The translations under genes were made by a program, and so were the position numbers. The notes under the pieces are model-generated. The model had not been told where the DNA came from and ran no database searches. It was given only the letters and a program-made list of their open reading frames with translations. Positions 5,480-10,401 of a stretch of DNA of 10,401 nt are shown in pieces (the first letter of the stretch is position 1; every line of letters starts with the position of its first letter). This stretch comes from Frankia sp. (lineage in GTDB: Bacteria; Actinomycetota; Actinomycetes; Frankiales; Frankiaceae): contig JADGHD010000126.1 in NCBI GenBank assembly GCA_019689615.1, positions 1-10,401 on the forward strand, in the 5' to 3' direction.

Positions 5480-5837
5480 GGAGTGAACCTTTCGGGTCTG
5501 GGCTCGGCGTTACCCAGGCTCTTCAGGCCCGGGGCGTCCGGGCCTTCGGTCGAGGCTTGCGTGCCGCGCGTCAGCGGTCAGCGGCACAGCGGGGACCGAG
5601 CCCGGCCCCCATAAAAGAAACGCAGCCGCTCGTGGACAGGCACGGCCTGGGCTCCCCTGTTCCGGGGCACCCGAGCGGTGACATGGCTGCGCTCCATGCT
5701 GAGCAGCATGCCAGGCGACGTACGGAACGTCCAGTTGCTGCCCGTGAGTGGGCGCCAGGCCACGGCGGCTGGGCGGTTCTGTCGGTGCCGGCTGCGATGA
5801 TTCCGGCACGCCCCGGACCCGGTCGAGGAGTACGCGC
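5480..5837. other. 358-bp divergent intergenic region with several hairpins
   Basis: No convincing gene lies here. Going left to right: the Shine-Dalgarno of the chorismate mutase gene (5488-5493, minus strand); stem CTGGG 5498-5502 / CCCAG 5513-5517; stem AGGCCCGG 5525-5532 / CCGGGCCT 5538-5545 with a 5-nt loop; stem GTGCCGC 5561-5567 / GCGGCAC 5581-5587; an A-rich island ATAAAAGAAA (5611-5620), rare in this DNA; a small stem ATGCT/AGCAT near 5697-5710; and an inverted repeat at 5785-5809. The first three stems would lie in the 5' leader of the chorismate mutase mRNA if transcription begins near the A-rich island. Confidence 0.5.
5785..5809 (+). promoter_or_regulatory. Inverted repeat around a -10-like box before the nuclease gene
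   Basis: GTGCCGG (5785-5791) and CCGGCAC (5803-5809) are exact inverted copies separated by 11 nt. The spacer contains GATGAT (5796-5801), a 4/6 match to TATAAT. If this is the -10 box, the start would be near 5809 and the leader about 29 nt with GAGGAG at 5825-5830. An operator overlapping the promoter is a natural reading; an RNA hairpin is the alternative. No clear -35 box. Confidence 0.35.
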
Positions 5838-5975
5838 ATGAGCCAGCAGGCAGCGATGAGCCAGCAGGTACAGCCCCAGCAGGCCCGGGCCAAGGAGGCT
5901 CAGCCCCAGCAGGCCAGGGCCCAGGAGCCGCAGGCCAGGCAGCCCAGACCCGAGCAGGCCAGACCCGAGCAGCTA
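5838..5975 (+). repeat. Three nested in-frame repeats in nuclease N-terminus
   Basis: Within the first 46 codons: an 18-bp pair (5838-5855, 5856-5873; both start MSQQ), a 30-bp pair (5871-5900, 5901-5930; peptides starting QPQQARA) and a 15-bp pair (5946-5960, 5961-5975; ARPEQ-like). All unit lengths are multiples of three and keep the frame. The first pair duplicates the start codon, but only the first ATG has a Shine-Dalgarno at proper spacing. Confidence 0.8.
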
Positions 5976-6830
5976 CAGCTGGACGGCATGCCCCGCAGGC
6001 TGTTCATGTGCACGCCGACGCGGCTGACCACGTTCGAGGACTGCCCGCGCCGCTACCGGATGACCTACCTGGACCGCCCGGCGCCGCCGAAGGGCCCGCC
6101 GTGGGCGCACACGTCGCTGGGCGTGAGTGTGCACACGGCGCTTGGCCGGTGGTGGGACGAGCCGCTGCCCCGGCGCACCCCGGCCCGGGCGGCCCACCTG
6201 GTGCGGGTCAACTGGGTGGACGAGGGCTGGCGCGACGAGGAGCAGTCCGCCCGGTGGCGGGAGCGGGCGGCCGGGATGGTCGAGCGTTACGTCACCGGGC
6301 TGGATCCGGCCGTGCAGCCGCGTGCCGTCGAGCGCCAGGTGGCCACGAAAACCGGCCTGCTCGCGCTGTCCGGGCGGGTCGACCGGCTCGATGAGCGGGA
6401 CGGCGAGCTGGTCGTCGTCGACTACAAGACGAGCCGGCGCCCGCCGGGCGACGACGACGCCCGGGTGTCCACGGCGCTCGCGCTCTACGCGTTCGCCGCC
6501 GAGCGGATGCTGCGCCAGCGCTGCCGGCGGGTCGAGCTGCACCACCTGCCCACCGGCCGGGTCGTGGCGGCCGAGCACACCGACGAGAGCCTCGCCCGCC
6601 ACATCCGGCGGGCCGAGTCGATCGCCGCCGACGCGTCGGCCGCCGCCGCGCGCCTTGCCGCCGGCCAGCCGCCCGACGAGGCCTTCCCGTCCCGCCCTGG
6701 GCCGCTGTGCTCATGGTGCGACCTGCGCCGCCACTGCCCGCCGGGCCAGGCAGCAGCGCCGGCCCGCCTCCCGTGGGCCGGGGTGGCGGACGACGAGCCC
6801 GCCGACGCGCCCGTGCCACCGGTGGGGTGA
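5838..6830 (+). CDS. RecB/Cas4-type PD-(D/E)XK nuclease with Fe-S cysteines
   Basis: A 330-residue protein of the PDDEXK_1 (RecB-like exonuclease) group. Motifs visible are GVSVH (H99), GRVDRL (D182) and VVVDYKT (D195, K197), the metal-binding catalytic core. Four cysteines are placed as in the 4Fe-4S-bound AddB/Cas4 nucleases: C69 in FEDCPRRY and C291, C294, C300 in CSWCDLRRHC. The Gln of the usual QxxxY motif is replaced by A213, with Y217 kept. Expected role is DNA end processing or repair; the specific pathway is unknown and no helicase or Cas gene adjoins it. ATG 5838 has GAGGAG 7 nt upstream; the frame extends back to GTG 5748 without support. Residues 1-48 are a Gln/Ala/Pro repeat region unlike the core. 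A 45-bp gap leads to the aminotransferase gene. Confidence 0.88.
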   Translation: MSQQAAMSQQVQPQQARAKEAQPQQARAQEPQARQPRPEQARPEQLQLDGMPRRLFMCTPTRLTTFEDCPRRYRMTYLDRPAPPKGPPWAHTSLGVSVHTALGRWWDEPLPRRTPARAAHLVRVNWVDEGWRDEEQSARWRERAAGMVERYVTGLDPAVQPRAVERQVATKTGLLALSGRVDRLDERDGELVVVDYKTSRRPPGDDDARVSTALALYAFAAERMLRQRCRRVELHHLPTGRVVAAEHTDESLARHIRRAESIAADASAAAARLAAGQPPDEAFPSRPGPLCSWCDLRRHCPPGQAAAPARLPWAGVADDEPADAPVPPVG

Positions 6831-6863
6831 GCCAGCCGGCGGCACCGGGGCGGGGCAGGGCGG

Positions 6864-6869
6864 CATCAT
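6864..6869 (+). promoter_or_regulatory. -10-like CATCAT before aminotransferase
   Basis: CATCAT (4/6 to TATAAT) ends 6 nt before GTG 6876. No Shine-Dalgarno lies at normal distance from this GTG. The arrangement suggests a leaderless start, although read-through from the nuclease gene 45 bp upstream is equally possible. No -35 box recognised. Confidence 0.3.
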
Positions 6870-6875
6870 GGTGCG

Positions 6876-8084
6876 GTGGTCTCGCAGACTGTTCCCGCCA
6901 CCTCGGCCGCGGCGACGCGGGTCTCGGCGAAGGCGGCGACGTTTACCGAGTCGGTGATCCGGGACATGACCCGACTCGCGATCGCGCACGGCGCCGTCAA
7001 CCTGGCGCAGGGATTCCCGGACTTCCCCTGCCCGGTGGAGCTGAAGGAGGCGGCGAAGGCCGCGATCGACGCGGACGACAACCAGTACGCGATCACCTGG
7101 GGCGCGCCCGCCTTCCGGGCCGCCATCGCGGAGAAGGTGGCGCGCTGGTACCCGGGCTGGACCGTCGACCCGGAACGCGAAATCTGCGTGACCTGCGGCT
7201 CGACCGAGGCGATGATCGCGACGATGCTCGCCCTGGTCGACCCGGGCGACGAGGTCATCCTGTTCGAGCCGTTCTATGAGAACTACGGCCCGGACGCCGT
7301 GCTGTCCGGCGCCCAGCCACGGCTGGTCTCGCTGCGGGCGCCCGACTGGACATTCGACGAGGCCGAGCTGCGGGCGGCGTTCAACGACCGGACCAGGGCG
7401 ATCGTCATCAACACCCCGCACAACCCGACCGGCAAGGTGTTCAGCCGGGCGGAGCTGGAGCTCATCGCCGACCTGTGCCAGCGCTACGACGTCCTGGTCT
7501 TCACCGACGAGATCTACGAGCACATCCACTACCTCGGCCCCGGCGGGCACGTGCCGCCGGCGACGATCCCGGGCCTGGCCGACCGGACGGTCACGATCAA
7601 CGCGCTGTCGAAGACCTACGCGGTCACCGGCTGGCGGGTCGGCTGGACGATCGCCCCGCCGGCGCTGACCGACGGCATCCGCAGGACGCACGACTTCCTC
7701 ACCGTCGGTGCCGCCGCGCCGCTTCAGGCCGCCGGTGTGGCGGCGATGAACCTGCCGGCCAGCTACTACGCCGAGCTCGCCGACGCCTACCGGAACCGCC
7801 GGGACCTGCTGTGCGCGGCGCTCACCGAGGTCGGCTTCCAGATCAGCGAGCCGGACGGCGCGTACTACGTGATGTGCGACACCCGCGCGCTGGACCCGGA
7901 CGGCGACGACGTCGCGTTCGCCCGCCGGCTGGTCAGCGAGATCGGGGTCAGCGCGGTGCCCGGGTCGTCGTTCTTCGCCAACCCAGCCGACGGACGGCAC
8001 ATTCTCCGGTTCGCGTTCCCGAAGAAGCAGGAGACCCTGCTCGAGGCGGCCCGCCGGCTGCGCGCCCTGCGCCCGGTGGACTGA
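6876..8084 (+). CDS. Class I/II PLP-dependent aminotransferase (KAT/YbdL-like)
   Basis: A 402-residue fold-type I aminotransferase of normal length. Visible signatures are NLAQGFPDFPCP (42-53), typical of the kynurenine/glutamine/methionine aminotransferase subgroup, NTPHNPTGKV (179-188), TDEIY with D211 and Y214 contacting PLP, SKTYAVTGWRVGW with K246 as the Schiff-base lysine, and R378 in HILRFAF binding the substrate carboxylate. It transfers an amino group between an amino acid and a 2-oxo acid. Candidate substrates are methionine/2-oxo-methylthiobutyrate, aromatic amino acids or kynurenine, and N-succinyl-diaminopimelate (DapC), to which some actinobacterial members are assigned; sequence alone does not decide. 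GTG 6876 is chosen because homology reaches back to about residue 15. Terminated by a hairpin at 8085-8109. Confidence 0.92.
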   Translation: MVSQTVPATSAAATRVSAKAATFTESVIRDMTRLAIAHGAVNLAQGFPDFPCPVELKEAAKAAIDADDNQYAITWGAPAFRAAIAEKVARWYPGWTVDPEREICVTCGSTEAMIATMLALVDPGDEVILFEPFYENYGPDAVLSGAQPRLVSLRAPDWTFDEAELRAAFNDRTRAIVINTPHNPTGKVFSRAELELIADLCQRYDVLVFTDEIYEHIHYLGPGGHVPPATIPGLADRTVTINALSKTYAVTGWRVGWTIAPPALTDGIRRTHDFLTVGAAAPLQAAGVAAMNLPASYYAELADAYRNRRDLLCAALTEVGFQISEPDGAYYVMCDTRALDPDGDDVAFARRLVSEIGVSAVPGSSFFANPADGRHILRFAFPKKQETLLEAARRLRALRPVD

Positions 8085-8109
8085 CGGGCGCCGGCGGGCC
8101 GGGCGCCCG
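8085..8109 (+). terminator. Hairpin after aminotransferase gene
   Basis: CGGGCGCC (8085-8092) pairs with GGCGCCCG (8102-8109), an 8-bp all-GC stem with a 9-nt loop, starting at the base after the stop codon. No T-tract. The downstream gene has its own promoter-like sequence, consistent with termination here. Confidence 0.6.
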
Positions 8110-8132
8110 CTGCCCTGCGCGCCGCCCGGGCG

Positions 8133-8158
8133 CGGCACCCGGGCACGGCACCCGGGCG
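8133..8158 (+). repeat. 13-bp direct tandem repeat
   Basis: CGGCACCCGGGCA (8133-8145) is followed directly by CGGCACCCGGGCG (8146-8158), one mismatch, preceded by a partial copy at 8122-8132. Each unit has the palindromic core CCCGGG. It lies about 17 bp upstream of the -35-like box of the next gene, so it could bind a regulator, or be a simple slippage duplication. Confidence 0.55.
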
Positions 8159-8174
8159 GTCGGCGCCACCTGTC

Positions 8175-8204
8175 CGGACATGCGGGTTCGACACGCCCTA
8201 CAGT
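8175..8204 (+). promoter_or_regulatory. Promoter with leaderless GTG (FMO-like gene)
   Basis: CGGACA (8175-8180, 4/6 to TTGACA) and TACAGT (8199-8204, 4/6 to TATAAT and a full TANNNT match) are separated by 18 nt. The -10 box ends 7 nt before GTG 8212, so transcription should start at the start codon itself. No Shine-Dalgarno is present. This is the clearest promoter in the window. Confidence 0.55.
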
Positions 8205-8211
8205 CCTGCCC

Positions 8212-9000
8212 GTGCCCCAGCTTCCTCGCGTCGCCGTCCTCGGTCCTGACCTCGCCGGAGCGATCGCGCTGGCGGCGCTCGTCGACTGCGGGCTGGACGC
8301 GACCGGGATCGGTGGCGAGCCGACGCCGCGCGCCGCCGCCCTGCTGTCCGGGAACGCGCTCACGGCCCGCTGGCTCGCCGGGCCCGAGCTGGCGGCGGCC
8401 GCCGTCCGGCTGGTGCCGCCGCCCGACGCGCCCGCCGTCGCCGGCGGCACGGACCAGATCGGCGGGCCCGCCCCGGCGAGCGAGGCCGGCGGTGGCGGTG
8501 GCGGTGGGATGGCCGCGGGTGGCGGCGAGGCCCGGGAGCCGACGATCGGCCTGCGCCGGGTGGAGCCGGAGCAGGGGACGCACCAGGGCTTCGAGGTGCT
8601 GGTGTCCGGGCGGCCGGTCGGGGTCTTCGACGCGGTCGTGGTCACCGGCTCGGCGGCCAGCGCGGCGAGCGAGCTGGCTGGCTCGGCCATCCCCTGGTTC
8701 GGCGGGGTCTTCCACCCCCGGGCCGACGGCGTCTACCTGGTCGGCTGGCTCCCGGACGGGTCGGCGGCCGAGCCGGAGGTGGCCGAGGCACAGGCCAGCT
8801 GGGTGGGCGAGTACCTGCGCGGCCGCTACCTGCTGCCCTCCTACCACGAGATGGCCAGCCGCCCCGCGCTGCGGCGGCTGCCGTTCGGGCGCCAGCGCGG
8901 CCGCGGCTACCTGCGCGCCCTGGAGCGCGAGCGGCGCGCCGGCCGGGCGCGGGCGACCGCCGCCGGCTACCCGCTCCCGCTGCCCGCCGCGCGGCGCTAG
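8212..9000 (+). CDS. Short flavin-monooxygenase-like protein, possibly degenerate
   Basis: A 262-residue protein whose ends resemble flavin-containing monooxygenases (FMO) but whose middle is missing. RVAVLGPDLAGAIAL (6-20) looks like a Rossmann beta-alpha turn with GxGxxG altered to GPDLAG. FDAVVVTG (139-146) resembles the FMO/FAD D-x-VVxATG strand. WFGGVFHPRADGVYLVGWL (162-180) followed by Q194-A-S-W-V-G and LLPSYHEM (207-214) matches the FMO C-terminus. FMOs have about 450-530 residues and a second NADPH-binding GxGxxG, absent here; instead there is a Gly/Ala-rich linker (about 86-106) encoded by GGCGGT repeats near 8488-8508. It may bind a nucleotide without catalysis, or be a decayed relic, though its frame is intact. 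Start GTG 8212 fits the leaderless promoter. Function unknown. Confidence 0.7.
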   Translation: MPQLPRVAVLGPDLAGAIALAALVDCGLDATGIGGEPTPRAAALLSGNALTARWLAGPELAAAAVRLVPPPDAPAVAGGTDQIGGPAPASEAGGGGGGGMAAGGGEAREPTIGLRRVEPEQGTHQGFEVLVSGRPVGVFDAVVVTGSAASAASELAGSAIPWFGGVFHPRADGVYLVGWLPDGSAAEPEVAEAQASWVGEYLRGRYLLPSYHEMASRPALRRLPFGRQRGRGYLRALERERRAGRARATAAGYPLPLPAARR

Positions 9001-9114
9001 GGCGCGCCCCGCACGGGACCACGCGGCGACCACTCGTCCGCCCCGCGGGCTGGCGACGGCGCGCCGCTGGCGGGCGGCCTGGCACCGGCGTGTCCCGGCG
9101 CGCTGCTCGGGTGC

Positions 9115-9171
9115 GTTGCGACACTCGCGGGGCCGGGAGGTTGTGACCACAGGGTGACGGTTGCAACACTC
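9115..9171 (+). promoter_or_regulatory. Direct repeats and promoter before parA-like gene
   Basis: GTTGCGACACTC (9115-9126) and GTTGCAACACTC (9160-9171) differ at one base and are 45 bp apart; the second begins with the palindrome GTTGCAAC. The second copy overlaps a -10-like AACACT (9165-9170), with TTGTGA (9141-9146) at 18-nt spacing as a possible -35. AACACT ends 7 nt before GTG 9178. A repressor bound to the repeats could control the gene, for example by autoregulation as known for some plasmid ParA proteins. The rest of 9001-9114 holds only GC-rich short palindromes. Confidence 0.45.
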
Positions 9172-9177
9172 TCTGTC

Positions 9178-10149
9178 GTGCCCCGCGTTCTCGCTGTCGC
9201 CAACCAGAAGGGCGGCGTCGCCAAGACGACCTCGGTTGCCAGTCTTGGCGCCGCCCTGACCGAGCTGGGCCGGCGGGTGTTGCTGGTCGACCTGGACCCG
9301 CAGGCATGCCTGACGTTCTCCCTCGGCCTCGACCCGGAGGCGGTCGAGCTGTCGGTGCACGACGTGCTGCTCGGCCGGCTGTCGGCGGGCCTCGTCGTGC
9401 TGCCCACGGCGGACGGCTCCGACCTGCTGCCGGCGACGATCGAGCTGGCCGGCTGCGAGGCCGTGCTGCTCTCGCGCACCGGCCGGGAGCACGCCCTGCG
9501 CCTGGCGCTCGCCGAGATCGTCGATGACTACGACTTCGTCCTCATCGACTGCCCGCCGTCGCTCGGTGTCCTCACGATCAACGGCCTGACCGCCGCCGAC
9601 GAGGTGGTGATCCCGCTCCAGTGCGAGACGCTGTCGCACCGCGGCGTCGGCCAGCTGCTCGACACCGTGCACGACGTGCGCCGGCTGACCAACCCCCGGC
9701 TGCAGGTGCGCGGCGTGCTGCCGACCCTCTTCGACGGCCGGACCGCGCACAGCCGGGCGGTGCTCGCCGACGTCGCCGCCCGCTACCAGGTGAAGGTGCT
9801 CGAGCCGCCGGTGGCGCGGTCGGTGCGGTTCGCCGAGGCCCCGGGCACCGGCCGGTCGATCCTGACCACCGCCGGCCGCTCCAAGGGCGCCCAGGCCTAC
9901 CGCGAGCACGCGCGCGCGATCGCCGGCATCACCAGCGGGCGGTCGCCGAACGGCCGGGCGCGGCTCGACGACCTGGCACTGGCCGCCGACGACCTCCCCG
10001 ACCTCGACCTGGCCGGCATCGAAGCCGGACCGACGGCGGACGACATCGACGCCGGTCCGCTCGCCAACGAACGCGTGCCCAGGGAACCGGTCGGCGCGGC
10101 CCGCGCAACCCGGCGGGAGCCGGCCGCCCTGACCCGCGCGGTCCGATGA
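9178..10149 (+). CDS. ParA/Soj-family ATPase, orphan (Rv3213c-like)
   Basis: A 323-residue deviant-Walker P-loop ATPase. Visible are KGGVAKTT (11-18; Ala where most ParA have Gly), LVDLDPQAC (36-44) as the A' motif, and FVLIDCPPSLG (120-130) as Walker B with D124. ParA proteins dimerise with ATP on DNA and position cargo; no parB gene or parS-like site is seen, so this is an orphan. It resembles M. tuberculosis Rv3213c (about 266 residues, recalled), which begins just before RVLAVANQKGG. That, and a -10-like box 7 nt upstream, favour GTG 9178; GTG 9154 in frame would add eight residues, with GGGAGG 13 nt away. Residues about 253-323 extend beyond the family core: 263-294 holds ten acidic and no basic residues, and the last 25 are Arg-rich. 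The next gene overlaps its stop as ATGA. Confidence 0.9.
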   Translation: MPRVLAVANQKGGVAKTTSVASLGAALTELGRRVLLVDLDPQACLTFSLGLDPEAVELSVHDVLLGRLSAGLVVLPTADGSDLLPATIELAGCEAVLLSRTGREHALRLALAEIVDDYDFVLIDCPPSLGVLTINGLTAADEVVIPLQCETLSHRGVGQLLDTVHDVRRLTNPRLQVRGVLPTLFDGRTAHSRAVLADVAARYQVKVLEPPVARSVRFAEAPGTGRSILTTAGRSKGAQAYREHARAIAGITSGRSPNGRARLDDLALAADDLPDLDLAGIEAGPTADDIDAGPLANERVPREPVGAARATRREPAALTRAVR

Positions 10150-10388
10150 CCACGCGGCTGGGCGAGCGCGGGGCAGCGGCCGGCACGGCTGCCAAACCGG
10201 GCACCGCGGCGAGGAAGGGCACCGCGACGGGGAGCCGCTCCCGGGCGACCGGCAGCGCCGCGACCAGGGCCAGCACGACGAGGGCCGGCGCGACGAGGGC
10301 CAGCAGGACGGGGGCCAGCGCCGCGCGGAGCGGCAGTGCTGGGGCGAGCGGCGGGGGCGGGACGCGGAGCCGACGCCCTGACTCTTAA
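10146..10388 (+). CDS. Small very basic repeat protein coupled to ParA
   Basis: ATG 10146 overlaps the ParA stop codon (ATGA), so translation is very likely coupled. The frame encodes 80 residues and ends at TAA 10386-10388. It has 13 Arg and 2 Lys against one Glu and one Asp, and is otherwise Ala/Gly/Ser/Thr, so it is disordered and nucleic-acid-binding in character, like histone-H1-type tails. Residues 39-68 are six pentapeptides such as ATRAS. I recognise no family. The same frame stays open far upstream inside parA because of GC bias, so the overlap start is the meaningful one. It could be a ParA partner or DNA-binding cofactor (inference), or a non-functional low-complexity frame. Only 13 bp of the window remain after it. 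Confidence 0.55.
   Translation: MTTRLGERGAAAGTAAKPGTAARKGTATGSRSRATGSAATRASTTRAGATRASRTGASAARSGSAGASGGGGTRSRRPDS
10260..10349 (+). repeat. Six 15-bp in-frame repeats in small basic gene
   Basis: Six consecutive 15-bp units start at 10260, 10275, 10290, 10305, 10320 and 10335, the first four close to GCGACGAGGGCCAGC, the last two diverged. They encode pentapeptides of the type ATRAS/TTRAG. Unit length preserves the reading frame. Same unit length as the array at 89-237, but a different sequence. Confidence 0.75.
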
Positions 10389-10401
10389 ACACATCTCCGA
10401 G

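Noticed and set aside
5557..5841. Plus-strand frame in the gap before the nuclease gene
   Set aside because: No homology-like pattern or ribosome binding site, amino acid composition typical of random GC-rich sequence, and it overlaps hairpins and the putative promoter.
5510..5893. Minus-strand frame starting inside the nuclease gene
   Set aside because: Its start lies in the antisense of the Gln-rich repeat; rich in Cys, Trp and Pro with no motif; no Shine-Dalgarno.
6008..6394. Other-frame ORFs within the nuclease gene
   Set aside because: They are Gly/Ala/Arg-rich shadows of the PD-(D/E)XK reading frame, which alone carries motifs.
6711..8690. Open frame of 659 codons on the minus strand
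   Set aside because: Antisense of the aminotransferase and its neighbours; low-complexity composition and no family motif.
9000..9065. Short palindromes GGGCGCGCCC and CGGCGCGCCG after the FMO-like gene
   Set aside because: Ten-base GC palindromes are common by chance in this composition, and with no loop they cannot form a proper terminator hairpin.
7948..10392. Open frame of 814 codons on the minus strand
   Set aside because: It runs antisense through the aminotransferase end, FMO-like gene, ParA and small basic gene. Composition is Arg/Pro/Ala/Gln/Val-rich without motifs, as expected for the antisense of GC3-rich genes. The plus-strand frames carry recognisable motifs.

Overview
This is a very GC-rich stretch with G/C strongly preferred at third codon positions, frequent GTG starts and long spurious antisense frames. 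Gene content (actinobacterial AroQ chorismate mutase, a soluble PRC-barrel/MgtE-N/CBS protein, a ParA of the mycobacterial orphan type, a Streptomyces-like malyl-CoA-lyase/acyl-CoA-dehydrogenase pair) points to a high-GC actinomycete; Frankia or a relative is my best guess, by recall and not by search. I see no insertion sequence, tRNA, rRNA, CRISPR array or prophage gene. The window looks like ordinary chromosome with several structured intergenic spaces.

Layout. 1-298: no convincing gene, but a G-run cluster, an 18-bp perfect palindrome and a 15-bp minisatellite. 299-1168 (+): PHP-domain phosphoesterase. It converges, through a strong hairpin at 1167-1203, on a two-gene minus-strand operon: a CitE-like malyl/methylmalyl-CoA lyase (2470-3420), then an acyl-CoA dehydrogenase (1230-2429). 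These fit two steps of the ethylmalonyl-CoA pathway. A divergent space (3421-3775) leads to a cytosolic MgtE-like regulator (3776-5143, +), which converges through a 14-bp hairpin on a chorismate mutase (5174-5479, -). A structured 358-bp gap follows. A rightward run then occupies the rest: a RecB/Cas4-type nuclease with Fe-S cysteines (5838-6830), a class I aminotransferase (6876-8084), a shortened flavin-monooxygenase-like protein (8212-9000), an orphan ParA ATPase (9178-10149) and, overlapping it by 4 nt, an 80-residue very basic repeat protein (10146-10388).

Themes worth attention. (1) Four genes (starts at 3420, 6876, 8212, 9178) lack a good Shine-Dalgarno but carry a -10-like hexamer ending 6-7 nt before the start codon, which suggests leaderless transcripts. 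(2) Short tandem repeats with units of about 13-30 bp recur at gene edges; those within genes are in frame. (3) The ParA with an acidic C-terminal tail, coupled to a small basic protein, is the best candidate for an undescribed functional pair. The FMO-like stump just upstream uses the same -10-to-GTG spacing. All functional statements rest on motif reading and memory of families; no database search was possible.
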